Origin: Frigidibacter oleivorans
Lineage (GTDB): Bacteria > Pseudomonadota > Alphaproteobacteria > Rhodobacterales > Rhodobacteraceae
Length of the DNA: 64,000 nt
Direction: 5' to 3'
Assembly: GCF_003993775.1 (NCBI RefSeq)
Contig: NZ_RJRZ01000012.1
Location: 1-64,000 of the forward strand
The translations under genes were made by a program, and so were the position numbers. Positions 16,401 through 24,639 of this stretch are shown here, piece by piece; within the stretch, counting starts at the first letter, position 1; each line of letters starts with the position of its first letter. The notes under the pieces were generated by a model. It did no database searches. It was not told the origin of the DNA and was given only the letters and a program-made list of their open reading frames with translations.

Positions 16401-17074
16401 CGGAGAAGGAGGCGCTGCAGAAGCTCTTGTCCTCCACCGATGTCGCCGGCGCCACCTCCGCCTGGATGACGGGATTCGAGCGACCCTCCGATGCGGCCAT
16501 GGCCGAGAGCTGGCCGTCGCGCCTCGCCGCGGCCGAGGCTGCGATGACGACCTTCACCGGCGCGACCGGCGAGGCGACGGCCGGCCTCGGCACGCTCGGC
16601 AGCGGGTTCGATGCCTTCGGGTCGGCCCTGGCCAATATGCTCACCGGCGGCGCCGGTGCCGAGGGCCTGTTCGGAACGATCTTCGGCGCGCTCGGCATTC
16701 CGGGATTCGCGGTGGGCGGCGTCCACGCGGGCGGGCTGCGCATTGTCGGCGAGAACGGACCGGAGCTCGAATATACCGGCCCCAGCACCATCCTGCCGGC
16801 CGATCTGACCCGGTCGATCCTCGGCGCACCGTCGCCGGCCGCCCGGCAGCCCGCCGCCGGCGGTGGCCCCATGCGCGTGTCGTTCAACCTGGTGAACAAC
16901 TCCGGCGTGCCGATCGAGGCCGAGGGCGAAGCGACCATCGACGAGACCGGCGGCATCACCGTCGAGGCGCGGCTGAACAAGGCCGTCGCGCAGGCGGTGA
17001 GCCAGCGGGGCGGTCCCACCGACAAGGCACTGCGCAGCCGGGGCGCCAAGGCGCAGACATGGCGGCGCTCATGA
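13412..17074 (+). CDS. tail tape measure protein with tail lysozyme domain
   Basis: A 1220-residue protein sets tail length. Long helical, Ala/Glu/Arg/Gln-rich regions (residues 1-170 and 430-820) surround two hydrophobic or Gly-rich stretches near 195-270 (MNDIFMMTAVGQSPWMLMMQ). Near residues 909-1045 lies a lysozyme-like domain (IWEFFGGKGLAPHQIAGIMG, QGESGFNPLAVGDNGTSYGL), similar to phage tail lysozyme domains, with the Glu of GESGFNP as likely catalyst. It probably opens peptidoglycan during injection. The stop overlaps the next start (ATGA). Confidence 0.9.
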   Translation: MAGEINISVLIRLAAEQARREAAALGGDVKALGTAAEEAGRKTSAAGAAIDRAGAAAQTAASGIAAMTQPITQMVGAMTAAETVMQRQVAAFAGIKTASEGAFAAQLRHGAMLDELKARFNPLFAASRDYELQLHGIAEAERLGAISAQEAAAARSRAALALTPFTAGLGQFGDASRAAAAHAANLSFQMNDIFMMTAVGQSPWMLMMQQGPQVVQIMGQMRGQGVSLGAALTGALGMVLNPVGLLTLGMIGLGAAGVQALSRLGGETRSFDDELKDLNGTLARMRGNLDLLGTVRLEDTFGSLTGSVRGLAQGMLDLDRAAELKQLGDVIDGFLDRDIEESFLQLTARSLAIGTIGGMGGALSFPEESSRIANYSALGAANSLDDFEKRTAEIKALAEAGDIEAVTEQLLALQAAMAGGGSFTGMTKELRELWGALSSAAIDAAKFEAVLNGTAQANAITHQIDRMVQGYTQQLELAEASLRYGENSVEVEGIRARQAREALRIRLEDMKVQQGSAEELRAYAALNAKLNADADAAQARRQKAQTEVFADLGRQQELSTAILQFGEDSAEVEAVRARHAWDVQAARLAEMGLGPQLIAMAQALFQAERDRANAIRQGAADKRGQDLLADLREEAAIGQAILIHGEDSLRVKELQIAADRRAFEQQLATMRISEEMKTHLREAWEAARGLASADPFGRIAAGNSYLADQQERIDKLRLEQSLLGQNEAIQRRTIALWEVERDLRREGIDLTSARAAEIRAAAMQEFELTRSIERQTAAWQDVQSSAESAIDGIVEQLKGGDIIGALEAVADELSDVFTELAVTNPLKNAILGTNYGTMQDVGGLQGIWGRLTGQAPELTATASSMGVGSMNVTAATVVLNGSIAGMLGSPMAAMGATGIGAANVAAAPSMSGEIQRQIWEFFGGKGLAPHQIAGIMGNVQGESGFNPLAVGDNGTSYGLFQHHAERGAGLLGSLGGMSGLGNVQGQLEYVWQELMSSEKEALQKLLSSTDVAGATSAWMTGFERPSDAAMAESWPSRLAAAEAAMTTFTGATGEATAGLGTLGSGFDAFGSALANMLTGGAGAEGLFGTIFGALGIPGFAVGGVHAGGLRIVGENGPELEYTGPSTILPADLTRSILGAPSPAARQPAAGGGPMRVSFNLVNNSGVPIEAEGEATIDETGGITVEARLNKAVAQAVSQRGGPTDKALRSRGAKAQTWRRS

Positions 17075-17490
17075 CGATCCCGACATGGCCCTCCGAGCTA
17101 CCCCGCCCCAGCCGCGCCGGCTATCAGCGCCAGGCGCTGGACCCGCGCCTCGCCCGCAGCACGGAAACCGGACCGCCCGGCTATCGCCGCCGCTACTCGG
17201 CCGTCGCCGAAACGGTCGAGCTGGTGGTCACGCTGACCCGGCTGCAGCGGAGCGTGTTCGACCTGTTCCACCGCGATCTGGGCCACGGCAGCCTGCCGTT
17301 CTGGATGCCGGATCCGACCACCGACGGCTGGCCGATGCTGACCGCCGACGGCACCCCGCTGCTGACCGCCGAGGGCACGCCGATGCTGCTGTCCGCGCAA
17401 TGGCTTTGCCTGTTCGGGTCCAGCCAGCCGATCGAGACGGTGCAGGGCGTCGAGTTCGTCAAATCGTTCAGCGTGGTGGTGATGCCATGA
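17071..17490 (+). CDS. minor tail protein, hypothetical
   Basis: A 139-residue protein. Start chosen at 17071 (ATGA overlap with the tape measure stop) over the in-frame ATG at 17059. It has the run of a small strand-rich tail-tip protein (YRRRYSAVAETVELVVTLTR; LFHRDLGHGSLPFWMPDP). The repeat-like TADGTPLLTAEGTPML stretch near residue 95 is notable. By position it matches the M- or L-like proteins linking tape measure to the hub in siphovirus tails; no specific family is certain. Confidence 0.6.
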   Translation: MTIPTWPSELPRPSRAGYQRQALDPRLARSTETGPPGYRRRYSAVAETVELVVTLTRLQRSVFDLFHRDLGHGSLPFWMPDPTTDGWPMLTADGTPLLTAEGTPMLLSAQWLCLFGSSQPIETVQGVEFVKSFSVVVMP

Positions 17491-18017
17491 GGCTGATTTC
17501 CCTGGCCGCACGGCGGGCGGCCAATGAGGGCACCACCGACAAGATCGAGTTGCTGCTGATCCAGATCGAGCATCCGGCGCTCGCGGCGCCGCTGCGCTTC
17601 TCAACCGATCCGACAGAGCGCTTGTCTGCCGATCCGATCGTCTATTGCACCCGCAGCACCTGGCTGGGGGCCAACCCGATGACCGAGCCCTTCAAGTTCG
17701 TGCTGGCAGCAGCCGCGCTGCCCTCGGACGAGGAGGATGTCCCCGCCGCGGCAAGCATCGTGATCTGGGATCTCTCGGGCACCATCGGCACCCTGTTGCG
17801 CAGCTTCACTCACCCCCGGGCCACCGTGCATCTCGCCCTGGTGCTGGCCTCGTCGCCCTCGGTGATCGAGGAGGAGCATCGCGGGTTGCAGCTGGTCGAG
17901 CGCGACATCGCTGCGGGCGAAGTGCGGCTGGAGATTGCCCGCAAGCGGATCGAAGAGGAGCGCTATCCGATGCTGAGCTTCAGCAAGGGGCTGGCGCCGG
18001 GAGTGCATCGCAGGTGA
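17487..18017 (+). CDS. minor tail protein, DUF1833-like
   Basis: A 176-residue protein, MRLISLAARRAANEGTTDKI.... The opening ELLLIQIEHPALAAPLRFST and the closing ERYPMLSFSKGLAPGVHRR resemble DUF1833 tail proteins that lie just before the NlpC/P60 gene. ATGA overlap with the gene before and GTGA overlap with the next show tight translational coupling. It is probably a structural part of the tail tip. Confidence 0.65.
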   Translation: MRLISLAARRAANEGTTDKIELLLIQIEHPALAAPLRFSTDPTERLSADPIVYCTRSTWLGANPMTEPFKFVLAAAALPSDEEDVPAAASIVIWDLSGTIGTLLRSFTHPRATVHLALVLASSPSVIEEEHRGLQLVERDIAAGEVRLEIARKRIEEERYPMLSFSKGLAPGVHRR

Positions 18018-18439
18018 CCCGCCCCTCTCCCGTCTGGTCGGATGCCTGGCTCGGCCTGCCCTATGCCGATCTCGGCCGCAGTCGCGCCGGTGCCGATTGC
18101 TGGGGCCTCGCGCGGCTGGTCTATGCGGACGAGTGCGGCATCCCTCTGCCCTCCTATGACGAGGCCTATGCCGATCCGGCCGAGGCGCGCGAGATCGAGC
18201 GCGCCCTCTCGGACCGCGAGCCCTGGAGCGACTGGCGCCAGGTCGAGCAGCCGCAGCCGTTCGATCTGGCGCTGTTCACCCGCGGTGGCTGGCGGTCGCA
18301 TGTCGGCATCATCGTGACGGGCCGGCTGATGCTGCACATGCCCCGTACCGGCTCCTGCATCGCGCATCTGGACCGCAGCCGCTGGGGGCAGCGCCTCGCC
18401 GGGATATACCGCCACCGCCAGATGGAGGACCGGCCTTGA
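18014..18439 (+). CDS. NlpC/P60-like cysteine peptidase, tail-tip hydrolase
   Basis: A 141-residue protein from GTG 18014. The motif GADCWGLARLVY (Cys near residue 31) and RSHVGIIVTGRLMLHMP (His near 96) supply the Cys and His of the NlpC/P60 fold. DLALFTRGGW precedes the His as usual. Lambda K-like proteins with this domain sit between L-like and J-like tail proteins and cut peptidoglycan peptides during entry. It overlaps both neighbours by 4 bp. Confidence 0.8.
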   Translation: MTRPSPVWSDAWLGLPYADLGRSRAGADCWGLARLVYADECGIPLPSYDEAYADPAEAREIERALSDREPWSDWRQVEQPQPFDLALFTRGGWRSHVGIIVTGRLMLHMPRTGSCIAHLDRSRWGQRLAGIYRHRQMEDRP

Positions 18440-21400
18440 ACACCCCGTTCAACGCCTCATCAATGCCGCTTCGAACGCCTGTGCTGATCCTGCCGCTGCT
18501 GGACCCCGGGGCCGGCCGGCGGGTGCTGGATCTGCCCCACGGGCTGACCCTGGCCGAGATCGTCGCGGCCGCCCTCCCGGGCAGCGGTGCGCGGGATCTG
18601 GGGCATATCCGCCTGCAGATGGTGACGGAGGCCGGCAGCACGCCGGTCCTGCCGGAGCATTGGCACCGGACCCGCCCGCACCCCGGCGTCACCATCGTGC
18701 TGCGCGTGGTGCCGGGCGATGGCCGGCTGGGCTCGATCCTGTCGCTGATCGTCACGGCGGCCGCGGTGAGCCTCGGACAGGCCTGGGCGCCGGCACTCGC
18801 CCGCACCACCGGCCTGGGCGTGAAGCTGTCCGCCGGGTTGATCACCGCCGGTGCCTCGATCGTCGGGGCAGCACTGGTCAATGCTCTGGTGCCGGTTCCG
18901 CAGCCCAAGGAGCACGAGAAGGACCCCAGCTATGCCATCAGCGGCTGGAAGAACGAGCAGCGGCCCGACCAGCCGCTGCCGGACCTGCATGGCCGCCTGC
19001 GCTACGCGCTGCCGTGGATCTGTCCGCCCTACATGGAGATCGTCGGACGGCAGCTGCATTACCGTGGGGTGCTGACGGCCGGCGCCGGGCGGGTCCGGTT
19101 TTCGGAATGGCGGATCGGGCAGACCCCGTTCGAGGACTATGACGAGCTGGTGATGGAGGTGCGGGAGGGCACGACCGGAGACGAGCCGATCTACCTCTAC
19201 CCGCGCCAGGTGCTGGAGGAGGCCACCAACATCGAGCTGACGCGCCCCTATCCGCGCGACGATCAGAACGAGGTGATCGAGGGAGAGCCGCCGGTCGAGA
19301 CGCCGGTCGAGCGCTGGACCGCGATCGAGGCCTGGGCCTGCACGGTGATCATCGGATTTCCGCGCGGTCTGGGGCGGATCAAGGACAGCGACGGCGATAT
19401 CAGTTCGAAGGACATCCAGATCCGCATCAGGCACCGCCTGGCCGGGGACGAGTATACCGAGGTCACGACGCTGGCGATCTCCGACAGCACCGACGAGGTG
19501 ATCTATGCTTCGCATACATGGGTGTTCCCGACCCGAGGCCGCTGGCAGATCGAGGTCACCCGGATGACCGAGGAGCGGCTCAATCCCGATACCTTCGATG
19601 TCACGCAGCTGGTGGCGATCCAGACCATCCGCCCCGAATACCCGATCAACAGTCCGGTGCCGCTGGCGCTGCTGGGGCTGAAGGTCAAGGCCACCGCGCA
19701 GCTCAACGGCAGCCTGGATCAGATCACCGCGATCTGCGAGCGCTACGGGCCGCACTGGGATGGCACGGCCTGGACGGCCGAGGTGCCGAACAGCAATCCG
19801 GCCTCGGCATTCCTGCGCCTGCTTCAAGGGCCGCAGAACCCGTTCCCGGTCCCCGATGCCGAGATCGATCTCGACCAGATCGCGGACTGGTACGCCTGGT
19901 GCGTGGCGCAGGGCCTGCACTATGACGATGTGCTGGAGGATGCGCAGAGCTTCGGCGAGGCGCTGGCAACTGTCTGCCGCGCAGGCCGGGCCACCTGGCG
20001 CCATGACGGGGTTCGGTGGGGCGTCGTCATCGACCGGCCGCAGGAAATCTCGGTCGATCACCTGTCGCCGCGCAACTCGGCCGAGCTGCGCGCCACCGGC
20101 AGCTATATGGATCCGCCGCACGCTTTCCGCGCGCGATTCCGGGACGCCACGAACGACTACGAATGGGCCGAGCGCGAATGCATCTGGCCCGGCTACGAGG
20201 GCGACGTCACGCTGACCGAGATGATCGAGATGCCGGGCAAGACGGACCCGGCCGAGGTCTGGCGCGAGCTGCGCCGGTTGCAGCTCTGCCTGATCCACCG
20301 ACCCGAAGAGATCCCGGTCGTCCAGTCGGGACGGGCTCAAGTGGCGACACGCGGCGACCAGGTGATGCTGTCATCCGACGTGCTGGACCAGCGCCAGCAC
20401 GCCGCCCGGGTCACCCGCGTCCTGGGCGATCTGGTCGAACTGGATGAGTGGCTGGAGATGGAGCCGGGCACCGATTATGCGCTGCTGTACCGGACCTATG
20501 CCGATGACGAGGACGTGCTCGGCCAGTCGACGGTCCGGCACCTGGTCTGGCGGGCCGGGCCGTCGCGCCTGGTCCAGCTGGTCGATCCGGCCGATCTGCC
20601 GGCGCTTCGTCCGACGGTGGGCGAGCTGGTGCATTTCGGGGCGGTAGGGGCAGTCTCGGCCGCGATGATCGTCAAGGGGGTGCAGGCAGGCGAGAGCGAT
20701 ACGCGGGTGCTGACGATGGTCGCGGCCGCGCCCGAGATCGACACGATCCTGGCCGAAACCGAGATCCCGGACTGGTCCGGCCGGATAGGTAGCGTGATCG
20801 ACGGGACCATGACCCCGCTTGCGCCGCAGTTCGTGGCGCTGCGCTCGTCGACGATCTGGCATCCCGCGACAAACGTCGGCGAGAACGACGAGGAACCTGG
20901 CTACTATGAATATCGGCTGCAGGTGGAGCTGGCGCCTGCTGCGGGCGAGACGGCCCTCTTGCAGGCCTATGAACTCGACTGGCGGGTGGCGACCGATCCG
21001 GACTATGCGACCGGCGTCATCCCGGTCGCCACCACGGCCAGCCTTGGCCCGTTCGACGGCGACGAAACCGTGCAGCTGCGGGCCCGTGCCGTCGGGATCG
21101 ACGGCACCGTGGGGCCGCCGACACCGGTGGTCGCGGCGCCGGTGACCGCCGATCGGACCTGGCCTCCCGCGGTGCCGGATGGTGCGCTCGTCGTGGAGGG
21201 CGGGTATGGCGCCGCCCGCCTCTCGGTCGCTGTTCCGGTCGACCCGACGATCACGTCGATATGGGTGTATCGGGTGCCGGCGGGAGGCACGCTGAACTTC
21301 GCCGCCTTCGCAGGCACCTACGCCGCCACACCGGGGCAGACGCTGGAGCGTATCGACGGCGATGGCACCCGCCGCAATCTGGTGACCAACGGCGACTTCG

Positions 21401-21852
21401 CGACGGCCGACGACTGGACCGCCGCCGGCGGCTGGACCATTGCGAGCATGCCGGGAATCGGGGGGGCCGCCGTCCATACACCCGGCGCCGAGAGCATCCT
21501 GTCGCAGGCCCGCCCACCCGTCGCTGGCGCGACCTATCACCTCTCCTTCACGGTCGGCGGCCGCACCGCCGGCAGCGTCACCCCGCAGTTCATCGGGGGC
21601 AGCACCACGGTCGCGGGATCGGCCGTGACAGAAGACGGGCTGCAGCGTCAGCCCTTGGTCGCCGCCGCCGGGAACACGGGCCTTGCTTTTGTCGCCAGCG
21701 CGGATTTCGATGGCACCGTCACCGACATCGCCATCTGGCAGGACAGCGCGACCGCCATCGATCCGGGCGACTACGACTACTGGGTGCAGACCGTCAACGA
21801 TGACGGCGCCCCCAGCACAACGACCGGCCCGGTCCCCGTCACCATCCTCTGA
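18436..21852 (+). CDS. tail hub / host-specificity protein (TipJ, lambda J-like)
   Basis: A 1138-residue central tail-tip protein. An ubiquitin-like N-terminal part precedes a hydrophobic segment (residues about 95-155, ILSLIVTAAAVSLGQAWAPA). SGWKNEQRPDQPLPDLHGRL follows, typical of J-like hubs. Fibronectin-like regions lie near 800-980. From about 975 a jelly-roll-like segment (NLVTNGDFATADDWTAAGGW) resembles carbohydrate-binding modules. Start taken as TTG 18436 (overlap TTGA with the previous stop); ATG 18463 is the alternative. Confidence 0.85.
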   Translation: MNTPFNASSMPLRTPVLILPLLDPGAGRRVLDLPHGLTLAEIVAAALPGSGARDLGHIRLQMVTEAGSTPVLPEHWHRTRPHPGVTIVLRVVPGDGRLGSILSLIVTAAAVSLGQAWAPALARTTGLGVKLSAGLITAGASIVGAALVNALVPVPQPKEHEKDPSYAISGWKNEQRPDQPLPDLHGRLRYALPWICPPYMEIVGRQLHYRGVLTAGAGRVRFSEWRIGQTPFEDYDELVMEVREGTTGDEPIYLYPRQVLEEATNIELTRPYPRDDQNEVIEGEPPVETPVERWTAIEAWACTVIIGFPRGLGRIKDSDGDISSKDIQIRIRHRLAGDEYTEVTTLAISDSTDEVIYASHTWVFPTRGRWQIEVTRMTEERLNPDTFDVTQLVAIQTIRPEYPINSPVPLALLGLKVKATAQLNGSLDQITAICERYGPHWDGTAWTAEVPNSNPASAFLRLLQGPQNPFPVPDAEIDLDQIADWYAWCVAQGLHYDDVLEDAQSFGEALATVCRAGRATWRHDGVRWGVVIDRPQEISVDHLSPRNSAELRATGSYMDPPHAFRARFRDATNDYEWAERECIWPGYEGDVTLTEMIEMPGKTDPAEVWRELRRLQLCLIHRPEEIPVVQSGRAQVATRGDQVMLSSDVLDQRQHAARVTRVLGDLVELDEWLEMEPGTDYALLYRTYADDEDVLGQSTVRHLVWRAGPSRLVQLVDPADLPALRPTVGELVHFGAVGAVSAAMIVKGVQAGESDTRVLTMVAAAPEIDTILAETEIPDWSGRIGSVIDGTMTPLAPQFVALRSSTIWHPATNVGENDEEPGYYEYRLQVELAPAAGETALLQAYELDWRVATDPDYATGVIPVATTASLGPFDGDETVQLRARAVGIDGTVGPPTPVVAAPVTADRTWPPAVPDGALVVEGGYGAARLSVAVPVDPTITSIWVYRVPAGGTLNFAAFAGTYAATPGQTLERIDGDGTRRNLVTNGDFATADDWTAAGGWTIASMPGIGGAAVHTPGAESILSQARPPVAGATYHLSFTVGGRTAGSVTPQFIGGSTTVAGSAVTEDGLQRQPLVAAAGNTGLAFVASADFDGTVTDIAIWQDSATAIDPGDYDYWVQTVNDDGAPSTTTGPVPVTIL

Positions 21853-21936
21853 AGCCCGGCCCCGCAGGTGCTTGCGGGCGGATCGCGTGCCCGTCTCGCC
21901 GCAGGATGCGGCGACACTTCGGGCCGAGGGTGAGAC

Positions 21937-23688
21937 ATGGCAACTGCAGGCGTTCCGACGACGCAGGTGGGCGGCGCAACAATGCCGCTGATCGACGAGG
22001 TGCTTGGCAACCGGGACGGCAACTCCGGACGCCAGGCAGTCTCGGACCTCGCGGCCCAGCTGGCGGCCGCTGGCGCATTGGCCGAGGCCCTGGCCGCGAA
22101 AATCGGGCCGGAGGCACTCGATCCGCTGATCTCCGACCTCGCGGCGCTGACCGCCGCCGCCTATGCCGACGCCCCACGCTTCGACAGCACAGCCGCCGGT
22201 CTGGCCGGCACCGACGAGGGCGACTTCTTCCGGCTTCTGAGCACCGACCCGGCCGTGTCGAGCTACATCTACCGTCACGACGCGGGGCCGGTGGCGACAC
22301 TGGTCGAGACGGTGCCGAGTGCCGACGCGCTGGCGACAAAGGCGCCGCAGGCGCAGGTCGACGAGATCGAGGCCGACGTGGACGAGATCGCGCCGCGCGT
22401 CGCAGTGCTGCGGTCGGTTCCGGCCTATGCCGGGCCGCCGGCGATCATGTCGGCCAACGGCGCCGTGATCCTGACCTTCGACGGCGCGGGACGGGCGATC
22501 CTGACGCTGTCGCCGGCATCGCTCGCCGCGCTCGTGGCGGAGGCGGCCGCCACCGGTCAGCTGGCCGACGCCGTGCAACTGAATGACGTGGTTGCCCGAT
22601 CCTCCGGGCTGCTGCAGCTTGCCTCTGCGCCGCTGCCCGGGATCTTCGCCGGCCGGGCCGAGCTGCTCGGGTTCGATCCGGCGACCGGGGAGGCGCGGAT
22701 GCGCGTGTCGCAGGACATGGCCAATCAGGTGCTCGCCAAGCTGGGCGGGTCGCTGGCGGCCTATGACCCCGTCGCCGCCGGACTGATCCCGTCGGCCACC
22801 ATCGCCATGTTCGGGGACAGCATGTCGCCGGAGGCGGTGCGGTCGCGGTTGGCGACCAGGCTGGGTCGCACTGTGGAACGATATGCCGTGGGTGGCATGA
22901 CCACACGCGCGATCGGCGAGTTGCAGGGGGGCCTGCCGCTACCAGTCCGCGTCGTCGGCGGGACAATTCCCGGCGACGGCTCCGAAGCCGATCTGCTGCC
23001 GTTCTCCGAAACGATTTCGCCGCTCGACGGGCGGCCCGCCGCCAACCCCTACAACAACCAGACCAGCTCGACGCGTGCCGGAACGTTGCTCGGGGTCCCG
23101 GTGGTGCTGCGCCGGTACTCCGATGGCGACAACTCCGATCCGAGCCTGCGCTGGACCCTGCGCCTCGCCTCGCTCGGCGATGCGCTGGCGGTGCCAAACG
23201 ACAGCGTCGTCACCCTGGATCAGGCGATCTATGCCCGCCCGCTCACCCAGATCATCCAGTCGGGCCGCAACGACTGGTCAAGCCTCATCAGCCGGCAAGC
23301 TATCGTGCAGGCACGGGAGGGGATCGAGGCGATGGTGCGCTGGATGTCTCCTGCCTCGAAGCGGTTCCTGATCATGTCGGTCCATACCGGTGTCGGCCAG
23401 GGAGTCGGCACGACGGCGCACACGCAGATCACCGCCTTCAACGAGGAGCTGGCGGCGACCTTCGGCGCCAACTTCTGCGACATGCGCCGATACATGATCG
23501 ACCACGCGATCTACGACGCGCTCGACCAGGGGCTGATCGCCGAGATCACTGCCGACGATCTCGACGACATCGCCTCCGACACGATCCCCCGGACACTGAT
23601 CAGCAGCGACGGGGTCCATTATGAGGACGTGGGCTGGGAGATGTCCGCGCAATATCAGGCACGTCAAATCCAAGCGAGGGGCTGGTGA
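21937..23688 (+). CDS. tail fibre protein with SGNH-hydrolase domain
   Basis: A 583-residue protein. The first 250 residues are an Ala-rich, fibre-like region. From about residue 285 an SGNH/GDSL-type hydrolase is suggested by IAMFGDSMSPEAV (nucleophile Ser near 293). The closing SSDGVHYEDVGWEMS near 557 gives the catalytic Asp-His pair. Such fibre esterases remove acyl groups from surface polysaccharide before attachment. The full catalytic block order (GDS ... DxxH) is visible; the substrate is unknown. Confidence 0.7.
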   Translation: MATAGVPTTQVGGATMPLIDEVLGNRDGNSGRQAVSDLAAQLAAAGALAEALAAKIGPEALDPLISDLAALTAAAYADAPRFDSTAAGLAGTDEGDFFRLLSTDPAVSSYIYRHDAGPVATLVETVPSADALATKAPQAQVDEIEADVDEIAPRVAVLRSVPAYAGPPAIMSANGAVILTFDGAGRAILTLSPASLAALVAEAAATGQLADAVQLNDVVARSSGLLQLASAPLPGIFAGRAELLGFDPATGEARMRVSQDMANQVLAKLGGSLAAYDPVAAGLIPSATIAMFGDSMSPEAVRSRLATRLGRTVERYAVGGMTTRAIGELQGGLPLPVRVVGGTIPGDGSEADLLPFSETISPLDGRPAANPYNNQTSSTRAGTLLGVPVVLRRYSDGDNSDPSLRWTLRLASLGDALAVPNDSVVTLDQAIYARPLTQIIQSGRNDWSSLISRQAIVQAREGIEAMVRWMSPASKRFLIMSVHTGVGQGVGTTAHTQITAFNEELAATFGANFCDMRRYMIDHAIYDALDQGLIAEITADDLDDIASDTIPRTLISSDGVHYEDVGWEMSAQYQARQIQARGW

Positions 23689-23689
23689 C

Positions 23690-24502
23690 ATGGCAATCAT
23701 CCTGCAATCAACCGACTGGGAAATTCCCGAGCCGGCCGTCCTGAACCTGCCGGGGCTGCAGACCGATCCTCATGGTCAGGTGATGGCCGGCGATCTGGCG
23801 CTGTTCGATTTCGCGCTCGAGGACCAGGCCGACACGATCGCCGCGGGCGCGGATGTGCCCGGGCTGATCTTCGACCAGGACGCCGGCCACGCCGGGGCGG
23901 TCGCCTTCACCGGCGTCGAGGCCGCGAAGGGGCTGGTCTTCGATCCTGCCGCCGGCACCCGCCGGCTATACCTGCCTCCTGCGCAGTTCGACCTCGCCCA
24001 GCTCGGTTCGGAGGCATCGCTGCTGATCTCGACCTGGCTCACGCATCGCGCGGGCGGCACCTCCCTCAGCAGCATCATCGGCCACGCCTACCTGAACTCC
24101 AGCCAGCATCAGTGGTCGCTCCTCTTCGAGACCGGCAACACGATCACGGCTGCGGTCAACGCGGCGACCAGCGGTACCCGGTTCGGCACGACGGTCACGC
24201 CGGATGTGCCTGTGCTGCTGACGATCCTCTGCCGGCGCAAGTCGGCCGGGACCTTCGAGAAGCTCCTCTACCGCGATGACGAGCTGGTCGCGGCCGGCGC
24301 CGACACGGCCTATCCGTTCAATAGCGTGACGCAAGTCGGCGCCAACTTCGATCCGATCATCGGTGGGCTTGGGTCTTACGTGGCGGGATGGAAGGGCACC
24401 GTGCACCGGGTGCGCATCCGGAAGATCGACCCGGAAAACTTCGACATCGACGCCTATCTCGCAGCGGAAATCGCGGCGAATGCCGGGCGGTTCGCCGCCT
24501 GA
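23690..24502 (+). CDS. putative tail fibre/accessory protein with LamG-like strands
   Basis: A 270-residue protein, MAIILQSTDWEIPEPAVLNL.... The middle (ASLLISTWLTHRAGGTSLSS; QHQWSLLFETGNTITAAVNA; VPVLLTILCRRKSAG; GWKGTVHRVRIRKI) has the strand rhythm of concanavalin/LamG folds that bind sugars. It starts 1 bp after the esterase fibre stop. It is likely a fibre tip or fibre-associated protein. No firm family is recognised. Confidence 0.5.
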   Translation: MAIILQSTDWEIPEPAVLNLPGLQTDPHGQVMAGDLALFDFALEDQADTIAAGADVPGLIFDQDAGHAGAVAFTGVEAAKGLVFDPAAGTRRLYLPPAQFDLAQLGSEASLLISTWLTHRAGGTSLSSIIGHAYLNSSQHQWSLLFETGNTITAAVNAATSGTRFGTTVTPDVPVLLTILCRRKSAGTFEKLLYRDDELVAAGADTAYPFNSVTQVGANFDPIIGGLGSYVAGWKGTVHRVRIRKIDPENFDIDAYLAAEIAANAGRFAA

Positions 24503-24639
24503 TACTGCCCCCTCGAGGGGCCGGGAGGCGCGCCAACGCCTCCCGACACGGGGACCGATTGAGGCCGTCCCCCGCCGACCAGCGATAGCTTATGGCCGCC
24601 CCCACCCTCGCGAGGGAGCGGCATGAAGGCACGATTCTG

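Noticed and set aside
13292-16726. 1144-codon open frame on the minus strand across the tape measure gene
   Set aside because: The protein is His/Arg/Gly-rich without any motif and mirrors the codon pattern of the tape measure gene; GC-rich DNA gives long antisense frames.
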